The notes below the pieces were generated by a model, which saw nothing but the letters and a program-made list of their open reading frames with translations, made no database searches and was not told the DNA's origin. The position numbers were made by a program, and so were the translations under genes. From Porogramme epimiltina (taxonomy: Eukaryota > Basidiomycota > Agaricomycetes > Polyporales > Polyporaceae), in the NCBI GenBank assembly GCA_900155495.1, contig FTLJ01001006.1, positions 1 to 33,754 on the forward strand: a stretch of DNA of 33,754 nt, written 5' to 3'. How positions within the stretch are numbered: position 1 is the stretch's first letter; each line of letters starts with the position of its first letter. Positions 21,102 through 31,200 of the stretch are shown piece after piece.

Positions 21102-22637
21102 TCATGCGATACTCAGCCCATTCACAGCCTCCTCCGCACCGTCCACCTCCCGCTCCCCTTCGCGCCGCGCACGGGTCATGGGCCGCAGCACGGGGCTCGC
21201 GAGCCCGATCTGCGCGCGTAGCGTCGGGCTCGACAGCACGCTCGCGGACCCGAAGCTCTGGCGCGCGGTCCAGTACGAGCTCGAGCCTGGCACGATCGGC
21301 GAGCTCGAGCCCGAGTGCACGCCGGGGGGTATGGGTATGGGTATCGGCATCGAGAGGCGCGGCGCGCCGCCCGAGTGGCGCCCGTTGAACGCCTCGCGCA
21401 GGTGCGAGATCGACGGCGACACCGCGCGCCGTTTCGCCGAGGTCGGGTAGGGATCGTACCGGTCGTCGACTGCGGGCGGCGCGAAGGCGCATATAGTCAG
21501 CGGCCCGCAAGGGGGAAGAAGGGGGCGTGGAACTAACTGGACATACGTTTCCGCTTGTTGTTCCGCACGGCGCTCGTGGTGGGAGGGGGCGTGTACCGCC
21601 ATGAAGAGATGATGGGGGAAGACATTACGGAAGGCGGCTGGCAGGCGTGAGGCGTAAGTTGGAGACGGCCGGGGGAAATAATGGGATCGCAGCAGCGTAC
21701 CATATCGACGTCCATGGCAACACCTCCAATTGGACTCTCCAACATGGACATGGACAATTCGTCCCCGTTGACGCTGTGGGCCGGGGTAACGGGTTTCGTC
21801 GCCGGGGCTGACTCGCCGTACGAGAACGCCACCGCATCGTCCAGTTCCTCATCGTCGCTCGGCTCAGAGTCACGCTGTGGCTCATCGACGCCGGCCTCTT
21901 CGGGGTATCGCCCACGGTCGGACGGGGCGCGGGGCGTCCGCGGGTGCGTCGGCGAGTCGCTGAACGAGGCAAGCATGCGCTGGAACTGTGCCTCCGACTT
22001 GAACTCATTGTCCTGCATGTGCGACTCGGCAACAAGCGCGAGTATGCGGGGGGCGCGGACCTGTGCGCGGCGGCGGATGAGCATCGCGGAGATTGCAGAG
22101 GGGGAAAGGCGTAGGCGAGGAGATGGGTGGAGAGGGAACGCGGTGTGAAGGCGAGACTAGACAACGTACGGGGTGCGATAGCCTGCGGATGTGTGCCCTC
22201 GTGGGGGGCTGGTCCTCGTTCCCGGAGCTTGAGCTCGAGGCAGAGGTCATACGAGGAGGCGTGCGTGGACGGCTCGTCTTCATGCTCGTGTCGCTCTCTG
22301 AGTCTATTGTCGGTCCGGGAAGGAGAGGCGTCGCGTGGCCCGAATCGCTGTCTGTCGACATCTTGTCCCTGTCGCTCTCGGAATCTTCCCCTATGGCGCT
22401 GGTGCTGTTCCGGCGGGTGAAAGAGGATATTAGGGGGCTGTGGAGTGAGCCATTGCTTCCCCGGATTCCAAGTAAACTCGGACGGCGGAGGCGGAGGAGG
22501 AAGGGGCTTAGATCGTCGGAGGCGGACTGGCCGAGAGACGTAGACGGGGACGATGGGAGGGCGAAATCGGACGAGGATGCCGGGAGGGAGGGCCGCGAAG
22601 AGATGGACAATGCGGGGAGTTGGGTATGTTTGGTCAT
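21102..22637 (-). CDS. Disordered, probably nuclear protein (449 aa)
   Basis: Three exons (22637..22170, 22060..21547, 21469..21102) join in phase to 449 residues starting MTKHTQLPALSIS. I do not recognise the family. The N-terminal third is Ser/Pro-rich with many possible phosphosites (LRRPSLLG, FTRRNSTSA). A more ordered, probably conserved patch spans HPVRAPRILALVAESHMQDNEF through FQRMLASFSDSP. Then come an acidic stretch (SDDEELDDAV) and a Pro/Ser segment (SSPIISSWRYTPPPTTS). A bipartite basic signal follows, NNKRKLDDRYDPYPTSAKRR, with AVSPSISHLRE after it. The C-terminus is Ser/Pro-rich, including PIPIPIPP from a GGTATG repeat. The signals suggest a phospho-regulated nuclear factor, but no function can be assigned. 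Confidence 0.75.
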
Positions 22638-22992
22638 AACGGTTTCAGATGGAGGGGGTTAAGTGGGGATGAGGTCGCGCTGGCTGGCAGGGGTACATCG
22701 GGGTCGGAGGGCAAGAGAAGACGATCGTTCGGGTTAGCTGCGCTAGCAGTGGGAGAGATGTCGGCAAGTGTGGCTTCTCAATTGCTTTTCAGCCCAGCTG
22801 CAGGCGCGCAGGTACTGCGAGCGCTTCCGGCCAGCCCGGGCCCGCCCCGTAAATATTTCAGGGCGAACAAATTCCACAGTTGACCCACTGAGAGCGCGGA
22901 TACACCGATACGGACATATGTGATCCATAAGAAGATGAGAAGATACAAGTAACAGAATTAGGTCCGTGCGTAATGATATTCAAGACCAGCAT
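22638..22992. other. Intergenic region, no gene seen
   Basis: About 355 bp between two minus-strand genes: upstream of the disordered-protein gene and downstream of MGST3. Nothing coding or repetitive is recognised. Confidence 0.4.
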
Positions 22993-23726
22993 CTACAACG
23001 CCCGAATCAGACCAACAACACTGGCAGTCGCGGCACCCAAGAGGCCTGTTGGTACCCCATCAATCAACCTGCACTGTAGATCTCAAAATAGGGTATATGG
23101 ACTCACTAATCTTGGAAAGGGCGCCGAAGGCGGCTCCACCGAGCATGTTGCGCTATCAGACGGATCGTTAGTCTCCTTCAAGGATATTTTACAGGTATAC
23201 GAGCGCGAACCTTGGCGGGGTCACCGGTAGAGTAGCCGATGGTGTAGAAAATGCGCGAAAGCGCCCAGGTACCGCAAAGAGCAGCACCAGCGATAGGGTA
23301 AGTCACCCCAGTAAGGAGGGTGGTACCGATGATAATCGGCATATCCTCAAGGGTGTTTTGGTGAGCGCCTAAAAGGTCTTGTGAGCATGGAAAATGTCAT
23401 AAACATGCTTGTTACTGACGCTGAGCGCAGTTGAACTTGAGAGCTTCCTTCTTTTCAGCAGCCTCGGCCTTCTCGGCGTAGACTAAACGTGCGCGTGAGG
23501 AGGTGGTTCTAGCGGTGAGGCCAGGTTCATAATACCTTGGGGGTAAGAGATGTCCGCAGCCTTACGGGCGCGGGAGACCCGGATCGCCTGCCATATGAGG
23601 ATGTAGAAGGTGGAGAGGGCCGCGGCCGCGGGGTAAGCGAATCTGGATAAAAGCGTGTGAGACGGAGTGAACGATTATTAGGCCTGCACCAGGAACGTAC
23701 TCCTTGGGGAGGACGATGCCAGACAT
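22993..23726 (-). CDS. MGST3: Microsomal glutathione S-transferase 3-like (MAPEG) protein
   Basis: Four-span membrane enzyme of the MAPEG superfamily, with glutathione transferase/peroxidase activity in ER or outer mitochondrial membrane. Six exons: 23726..23701, 23642..23536, 23482..23420, 23368..23211, 23152..23107, 23045..22993; total 150 residues. MSGIVLPKEFAYPAAAALS is followed by the first span. The MAPEG signature KFNCAQRAHQNTLED then appears, with IIIGTTLLTGVTYPIAGAAL and WALSRIFYTIGYSTGDPAK. The end LLGAATASVVGLIRAL is the last span. Codons for CAQ-R are split by an intron with a GTCAGT donor, and the intron after DPAK uses a GTTCGC donor. A TATA box lies about 90 bp upstream. It is divergent from RRB1. 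Confidence 0.93.
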
Positions 23727-23814
23727 TGTTGTGATGGGTGTGGGGAGGCGGGGAGAGTATGAGCGGGAGAGCGGAGAAGGTGTGGGATACGGGGACGGAG
23801 GGCGTGACAGGGGA

Positions 23815-23824
23815 GTTATATAGG
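23815..23824 (-). promoter_or_regulatory. TATA box of the MGST3-like gene
   Basis: CTATATAAC reads on the minus strand about 90 bp upstream of the ATG, followed by a pyrimidine-rich leader. Confidence 0.65.
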
Positions 23825-24540
23825 GCCCGCCCGAGGCCTGAGAGTGGGCCCGGGATCCCGGGAATCATGGAGGAATCATGGACGCGTCAGCGACACGGCA
23901 GTCGATCTTGCCACAATTCGGAATCAGCTCTGCGGCCCCTGGACGCGCGACACGTCTGCTATCTACTGCGTATGGACTGTGGACACAGGCGAGAGCTTGG
24001 TCAGAGAGCGGTGCACGTGTCCTCGTCAGCCTTCTGACCCCTGGACATTGTACGCGTATTCCGAATCCAAGTATGCTGGACATATGTAGGCCCTGATAGT
24101 GAGTGGCAAGGTTCAGTACAACGCCAGTCCTTGGTGCGGGTTTTATTGTTGCTATACCAACATCTGGCCATCGGCGTGGCACGCCCCCGACGGGGAAGCT
24201 CAAGAATGAACGAGAAAGCAGCCACGGGGTCCGCCACACCGCCCGAAGCGGTCACCGCGATCATGTCAGGTCTGCAAAGCCCCAAACTTCGTGTCTGGAA
24301 GCAGAGCGGCGAGCCACGCATGCATAGGTCGCTCGGCATCTGCCACCGGGAAAACTACGTATGCCATTGCAGCTGACCAAGCAGAAGGCCGGGAATTGCG
24401 GAGCGACATGGTCTACAGACCACGTGCACGAATAGAGGTAATCTTCAGCGCTCCCCGAAAAAATAGGTGCTTGGATCAGGCGCCCATTTAGTTCCCCTCT
24501 GCGAAAACACTCCCCTGCAGCCCTGCTCTCCCTCTCCACT
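23825..24540. other. Divergent intergenic region between MGST3 and RRB1
   Basis: About 715 bp with no gene-like exon set. The stretch next to RRB1 is C/T-rich (CTCCCTCTCCACT just before the ATG), as expected for a leader. Confidence 0.45.
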
Positions 24541-26253
24541 ATGTCTAAACGCTCAGTAACAGAAATAAACGCGTCGTCTGGAAGCAATGTTGAGCCCCGC
24601 AAAAATCCCCGGTCGGAGTCAAAACAGAAGGAGGTATCCATCGAGGACGAGATGGGCGAGTTTGAAGATGGCTGGGAGGACGAGTACGAGAGCGATGAGG
24701 AGGTAGTAGATGCTGAGGCTGAGAAAGGAGAGGACGGTGTGTGTGTCCCAAAATTCTCCGTACGATTTATGTTCTAATATCAAGAAAAGGCATGGAAGTG
24801 GACGACGAGGTAATGCCCGCGATCGAAGAGTCGGAAGAGCAGCCTCCACCGCCCGAAGTCTTCATCCCCGGCGTCCATCATCTGGGAAAAGATGAGATAC
24901 TTGAACCAGACGACTCGGTATACATCATGCGGCATAACATGTCTGTAAACTGGCCATGTCTGTCTTTCGACGTTCTTCGAGACAACCTCGGAGATCAGCG
25001 ACAAAGATACCCCGCAACAGCATACATCGTCGCGGGGACACAAGCGGACGTTGCAAAGAACAACGAAATCTCAGTGTACAAGATGAGCTCATTGCAGCGG
25101 ACACAGCGAGAAAATGGTCAGCACCTGAAACTTCCATGATCGCGTGTCCGACTAATTGTGGTGTGCAGACTCGGACGACGAGGAAGACGAAGATGATGAT
25201 GCCCTGGATGAGGACCCCTTGCTTGAACACCGCTCCATTCCCCACCTAGGCGGAGTCAATCGCGTCCGCGCACAACCCCTCCCCGCATCCTCCCCCCTCC
25301 CGCCCGTCTCGCAACCGTACTACGTCGCAAGTTGGTCCGAGACCGGCAAGGTGCACATCTGGGACGTGCGCCCGCTCATCGAGGCGCTCGATGTGCCCGG
25401 CTACACGCTCGACAAGGCCCGCACGCACACGCCCGCCTTCACGGTCGGCTCGCACGGGCGCACAGAGGGCTTCGCGCTCGACTGGGCCGCGTCGGGCGGC
25501 GCGAACCCGTCCGCGCTGCGCCTGCTCACGGGCGACGTCGACGCGCGCATCTTCCTGACGACGACGACGCCCGCGGGCTTCAACGCGCTCGCGCAGCCGT
25601 TCGCGGGGCACGCGGCGAGCGTCGAGGACCTGCAGTGGAGCCCGTCCGAGCCGACCGTGTTCGCGTCGTGCTCGGCGGACCGCAGCGTGCGCGTGTGGGA
25701 CGTGCGCACCAAGGGCCGCAAGAGCGTCGCGGGCATCGTGCAGGCGCACGAGAGCGACGTGAACGTGATCAGCTGGAACCGCGCGTCGACGTACCTGCTC
25801 CTCAGCGGCGGCGACGAGGGAGGCATCAAGACGTGGGATCTGCGGAACATCAAGCAGAGCGGGTGCGTCATCCGGCTGGCTTGCGTGTGCCTCGTTGTGG
25901 ATTGCTGACTGATATCGAACGCCCGCAGCCCTGACCCTACCCCGGTTGCCGCGTTCACCTGGCACAGCGCGCCCATTACCTCGATCGAATGGCATCCTAC
26001 CGAGGACTCCATCTTCGCGGCGTCGGGTGCGGATGACCAAGTCACCCTCTGGGACCTCGCCGTCGAGCAGGACGATGAAGAGACCGGAGCGATGGACACG
26101 ACCGAGGGCGGACGCGACGTCCCGCCGCAGCTGCTGTTCGTACACCAGGGACAGAAGGATGTCAAGGAGGTGCACTGGCACCCGCAGGTGCCCGGCATGG
26201 TCATCAGCACCGCATATGATGGCTTCAATGTCTTTAAAACGATCTCTGTATGA
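24541..26253 (+). CDS. RRB1: Ribosome assembly WD40 protein RRB1/GRWD1
   Basis: Nucleolar WD40 chaperone; the yeast protein binds ribosomal protein L3 for 60S assembly. Four exons: 24541..24736, 24790..25116, 25169..25862, 25929..26253; total 513 residues. The acidic N-terminus ([13 protein letters not shown]) leads into [40 protein letters not shown], the family's characteristic pre-propeller segment. An acidic loop follows ([12 protein letters not shown]). WD repeats then appear, ending [31 protein letters not shown] and [12 protein letters not shown]. The C-terminal [18 protein letters not shown] and final blade FNVFKTISV match the family. The third exon is very GC-rich and gives long spurious ORFs on the opposite strand. 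The 3' end converges with PA28-gamma, 290 bp away. Confidence 0.95.
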
Positions 26254-26543
26254 TCGAGTGTTCGAAACGGAAGGAGTCTTGCAGTGTATGTCGGTGTAGA
26301 GGTTACCTTCGTTATCAGCATGTATCGTCAGTGTTTACCAACTAGTTGTAGCATGTCTTGTCCCGGCTCTGAACCGGAGTACACTAGTATAAGACTTGGA
26401 TTTAGAGTAGCTCGAGTGTCCGGTGTTATACATATGCTGGCGTGCGTGCAGTAGTCAAAATTACTCTATAATGTCCACTGTCCTGGCAATTCAGGTCAGG
26501 TCTCTGGTGACTGAAACTCAGACTAGAGACTCAAAGTCGGCCC

Positions 26544-27879
26544 TTAATACATGGAGGTCGCGTTGTTACCCTTGGGAGTGCGTATCTGCGGGGGACGTGA
26601 GAGAGATCCCAAGCTGAATACACTGCACCTCTTACCTTGTCGATGTTCTTGTGAAGGATGTCAGTCAAGATAGCGTAGATGCTCCTGAGGTCGTGCAAGT
26701 TCTGGCGAGCAATGTATAATTGCTTCTCGTCGTGCTCCTTCAGGGAGAGCTGCCGTCGATATAAGCCGAGCAAGATCTGCAACAGAAGCTCGCTGGGACG
26801 CACCGCGTAATCCTCTACGTGAGGATACTTCATGATCTTGGTGCAGATCTTGGCGCGCGTGAGGTAGTCTTGTCGCCCTGCGTCACGAAGGTTGAACGCG
26901 CTCTCTTGCGACCGGTGAAGCTCGGAAAGGACATCTACAACATGTTAGGAGAGATGTGATTGTGGTAATCCGGTGCGCGAACCTTCCTGAATCTGAACGC
27001 CTGTGATATAAGGTTAGCTGCGGCACGCGTCTGTCATGCTTCTAACACATACCGAAATTGTCTCCACTTTACACGGTTGTCAGCATAGAGAGAATGACAC
27101 GAGTCGTTCGACTAACTCACTCTTCAATCCTGGGGACGAAATAATGAGACGAAAGTGCGCTGAGACAATAACAGTAACTTACTTGGGCATAGAAAGATTA
27201 ATCCATAGCTTGACCTTGTCCTGTAACACGTTGAGGGTTCCGTGGAAAGACAACCCCAAGAACTGGACTCACACAAAGGTCCGCCAGAATCTCGCACTCT
27301 CGCTTGAGTTGATCATGAACGGCACTAGTATGTTTGTTGGAGGTCATAAGACCGGGATGCTTCGCGTGCTGCAAGCTGCTCCCATGGCCAGAAGAGACCC
27401 CGTTGACGGACACTCCAGAGTCCAGCTTGCGCTTCTTGGAGTCCAATTCGGTGGCGGCGGGTGCAGGGTAAACAGTGGTGTCCGTTGAGGTCGCCGCGTG
27501 GGAGATATGGAACGGAGACGCGACGTCCGACGTGGAGTCTATGAGCTCCTGCAGCTCTCTGTATAGACACATTGCTGGTGAGGATCCCAAAAGATTTGGC
27601 AAGAGTAGCAGAATACTCACAGGACCTGTCGTGGCGTGAGCGCGGTGAGGCCTGAACGTGGACACCCACTGTCACAAAGAGGGTAACAACTCACTTTCTG
27701 AGGGAACGTCTTGAAGACAATTTGTTCTGCAACCAGTGCTGCAGAAACACGGTAATCCTGATGATGACAAGCGCGTCGCGGGATCCAAGGTGAGCTACGC
27801 GGACGTGTTTCGAGACAGGCGGGGTACTCACGTCCAACCTCTTCTTCGTGTCCTTGTCGAGAGTGACCTTATTAGACAT
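26544..27879 (-). CDS. PSME3: Proteasome activator PA28-gamma (REG-gamma), 11 exons including microexons
   Basis: Subunit of the heptameric 11S cap that opens the 20S proteasome in the nucleus. Exons: 27879..27832, 27757..27695, 27625..27621, 27558..27273, 27220..27183, 27129..27121, 27066..27053, 27000..26983, 26934..26804, 26749..26636, 26585..26544. Sizes are 48, 63, 5, 286, 38, 9, 14, 18, 131, 114 and 42 nt, giving 255 residues (human PSME3 has 254). FKTFPQKVLELQEL matches human FFPKKLLELDSFL only if the 5-nt exon is used. SKKRKLD (79-85) is the nuclear signal at the same place as human KKRRLD. The activation loop KIEDGDNFGVQIQED (147-161) is intact. The end IRTPKGNNATSMY mirrors human IKRPRSSNAETLY, marking it as the gamma type. 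Intron 9 (54 nt) is in-frame and stopless, and exon 8 uses a GTTCGC donor. Confidence 0.95.
26983..27129 (-). other. Microexon cluster (9, 14, 18 nt) encoding the PA28-gamma activation loop
   Basis: GATTGAAGA (27129..27121), TGGAGACAATTTCG (27066..27053) and an 18-nt exon (27000..26983) sit between consensus acceptors and donors. Together they encode I-E-D-G-D-N-F-G-V-Q-I-Q-E, the loop that opens the 20S gate in this family. Confidence 0.88.
27621..27625 (-). other. 5-nt microexon of PA28-gamma
   Basis: GTCCT is bounded by CCACGACAG and GTGAGT. Joined to ...AAA before and AGAGCTG after, it encodes K-V-L-E-L in phase, matching the family. Every alternative acceptor tried for this region gave a stop or the wrong frame. 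Skipping it would shift the frame. Confidence 0.85.
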
Positions 27880-28287
27880 CGCAGAAGTATATCAGGTATC
27901 AGGTATCAAGAGTAGGGATACAGTAATGAGTGTAGTCGTTGAAACTCTGAGGCGGCAGGGTATGGGAAAGAACAAGGAGAGCGGTGGCTGCGACACTCGG
28001 GTCACGGTCTCTGCCTGGGGCTCGGGTGACGCGACCCCCGCGAAGGCGCCCATATTTGGGATCTCGATCTTTGGCGCCACTCCACGTGCGCGGAGACCCG
28101 GCTTGCTTACCGTCCCTGTCTGCAAGCGCGTCCGACTGTTTCTGCCACCAACAAGCCACACTCCCAGTCGCCCTCCCCCCTCCACCACCTCTCCTCATTC
28201 CCTGGAGGCTCTTTTCACGCGCCATCTTTGCGGCGCTGTGACCGCCCACAATACACATCGCATTTAGAGCCTCAACCACAAGCCACG
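27880..28287. promoter_or_regulatory. Shared divergent promoter of PA28-gamma and TAF1
   Basis: The 408 bp between the ATGs contain three tandem heptamers (TATCAGG, TATCAGG, TATCAAG) at 27890-27910, next to the PA28-gamma start codon and probably within its leader. The TAF1 side is C/T-rich. No TATA box is clear, as expected for a TFIID-subunit gene. Confidence 0.5.
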
Positions 28288-31200
28288 ATGTCCCAGGTAA
28301 TTGGCTCAATTGGACGCTTCATGACCCTTATTCTGGCTCTGACGCAGCTGTGGTAGGAGGAAGACAGCGTCATCGCGACGCTAACCGGATTCTCTCTCAA
28401 CAACGTTCTCTCCGGTCTTGACCTCCCTACCGGCCCTGGCCTGTCGAACCAACTGGGTATTTCCGGCGTTCCTACTCTCAGTGAGAAGCAGATCTACAAC
28501 GACAGATGGGACGAGGACGAGGAAGTGGTCGGAGCTGCAGAAGGGCAGGACTGGGAAGACGAGGTGGACAGGGAGCTGGCTGAAGAGGAGGAAGAAGATG
28601 AAGGGCTCGTGAAGATGGAGGTTGTGTCGCCCACGATGGGCCAACGGCCGAAGCGGAAACGTATCATTCGGAGGCGAGTGGAACGCCCCAAGACGGTCTA
28701 CGAACGGTTCCCTACGTTCGAGAAAGACAAAATTCTCGAATTCACGGAGTTGTTCAAGGGTGTAACCGTACACAAGTCCCTCGTTTCGAAACGGCCGTTC
28801 ACAGGTGAGTAGTGACATTGGTTCCGAACTCGCAACAACGTGATATGTGGGATATGTTGGTTCGCTGTGGGCCGCCTATGATTATATGGCTTTCACATGC
28901 GATCTTGCGGGCCATAGTGCCAAGTGCCCAGTGGTCTGCGCTCTCATTTTGTACCTCTCGCTAATTCTGTTCCTATTAGTCGAATCTGTGTACCCACGCA
29001 AGAAGGAAATACCAAAGAACTTCCTACAATCTATAGTGGGCGACACGGAGCGGCAAGTGGAGAGCAAACGAGTGGCACAAGAGGTTGCTTCGGGTGATGT
29101 TGAACACGACTTGCGTCGAGCGCTGCAGGTGCGTCTACATGTTGCACTTCGTGCGCTCGTATTGGCTGATTATTCTATAGGCTCGAGGAACCTCAGATGG
29201 ACCTTCTATCCACGCCTTCGACGACCGGTCATTCGATCTAGTCAACATTACGAATTGGGATGAGAAGATCATATGGGAGCAAGACGAAGACGCCAGCGGG
29301 TCGTTTTCGCTGCCCGAGACTGATCTTGCTACACCGCTGAACAAGACCCTCGAAACGGGGCTGTGGACACAGAGCATTATCTGGGGCCCGCGCGAGCCGT
29401 TCAGGGATTTCACTCAACTTGAACTTCATGAACAAGACATGGTTCAGGAGGAGCGACAGCCAGGTATGTCACCCTCGATAGGAATAAGCACAGAGGTTCA
29501 TTGTTCCACCCAGTACAAGAGGTTGCTCGTCCAAGGAAGCGTATGCGGACAGATACGCAACCCAAGGATAAATTCAATATCTCCAACGACCAATTCTACG
29601 AAGTGTCGAAGGAGGGTGGCCGCCACCGCGTTCGGCAGACGTTTGGGCAGCTGGTCGTGGAACATGCTTACCCTGCACAGAAGTTGCAGTTGCCATTCGT
29701 ACGTGCCTGTTTGACCGTATCCATAATTTGCCATACAGTGGTCTAACAATCCCTACAGTACAAAACCCGTTTGTCGAAACAGGAGGCGCGGTCATTCCAC
29801 CGGCCGGCTTTGCAGTTCCCATCAAACATCGAGCTTCGCTTCAGCAAAGTCCGCACAGCAAAGAAGAAGAAAGACAAGATGGGCCGCAAGGTCGGAAAGG
29901 GAGGCGACATTGGAGAGGGCTTGCACCGAACTGGCGATCTCAGTTTGCGCGATACGAGTAACTTCGTCCTATGGGAGTTCTCAGAAGAACATCCACCCAT
30001 CATCTCGAACTTCGGCATGGGCAGCATCCTGGTCAACTATTATCGCAAAAAAAGCGAGAAGGACGACCACATACCAAAGGTTCGTCGGATCTCATAGACG
30101 TATTGTTTAATGTACTCATCGCGCATAGAATGATCTGGGCGAGCCGATCGTCATCGAACCTCAAGACGAGTCCCCTTTCATGAAGTTTGGTTACGTTTAC
30201 CCAGGACAGACGGTTCAAGCACTGTATAACAACCTTATTCGTGCCCCTCTGTTCCGACATAAGCCGTATCAAACGGATTTCCTGCTCATTCGGTACGTAA
30301 ACTACGAGATGGCCGTGAACAATGTTAATTTCAGCCGCTAGTACGACCGTCAAAGGCGAAGCGAAATACTATATTCGCGAAATTCCCAATCTCTTCGTCG
30401 TCGGACAGACGTATCCCGTGACGGAGGTTCCGGGACCACATTCCCGTAAGATCACGAACACCATCAAGCTGCGTCTACAGATCATCGCATTCAAGTTGCT
30501 CGAGAAGAGCACCGAGAAGCGGTTGAAGATTTCGCGACTCATGAAGTACTTCCCTGACCAAAATGAATTGCAGATGCGTCAGCGTTTGAAGGTAGGACGA
30601 CAATCATATAGCGCCTGTCAGATGCTTAATGTCACGTCAGGAATTCATGGAGTACCATCGTCGCGGACCACATCAGGGCTTCTGGAGGCTCAAAGGGAAC
30701 TGGACAATCCCTTCTGACGCCGATATGCTCAAGATGGTCACACCTGAACAAGTCGTGCTGTCAGAAAGCATGCAAGTGGGTCAACGGCATCTTCAGGACT
30801 CAGGTTACAGTTATAACGGGGAAGTGGCGGAAGAAGATGAGGGGAATCTTTCCATCGAGCAACAGCTGGCCCCGTGGATTACCACGAAGAACTTCCTCTT
30901 CGCCACGCAGGCCAAGGCTATGCTGAAGCTGCACGGAGAGGGAGATCCGACGGGTCGTGGAGAGGCGTTCAGCTTCATCCGTGTTTCTATGAAGGACATT
31001 TTCGTGAAAGCCGGCGAAGATTACGAGCAGAAGCTTGGTACGTTTGTGCCCCCCTTCCCCTATCCCCGCCACTAACTGCCTCGCAGCTGAGGCAGAGAAC
31101 CGTCCGAAGTCGGCCCACCGTTACAACGTCGCTGAGCAGCAGCAGATCTACAAGTCCGAGGTCGAGCGAATCTGGAAAGCGCAGTTCGACTCCTTGAGCC

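Noticed and set aside
25246..26321. 300+ codon ORFs on the minus strand
   Set aside because: Antisense to RRB1 exon 3. High third-position GC suppresses stops. No family features.
27626..27694. Longer exon 3 for PA28-gamma (reading GLTALTPRQVL)
   Set aside because: No GT-AG pair keeps this in phase. Each option gives a stop or the wrong frame, while the 5-nt exon gives the family sequence.
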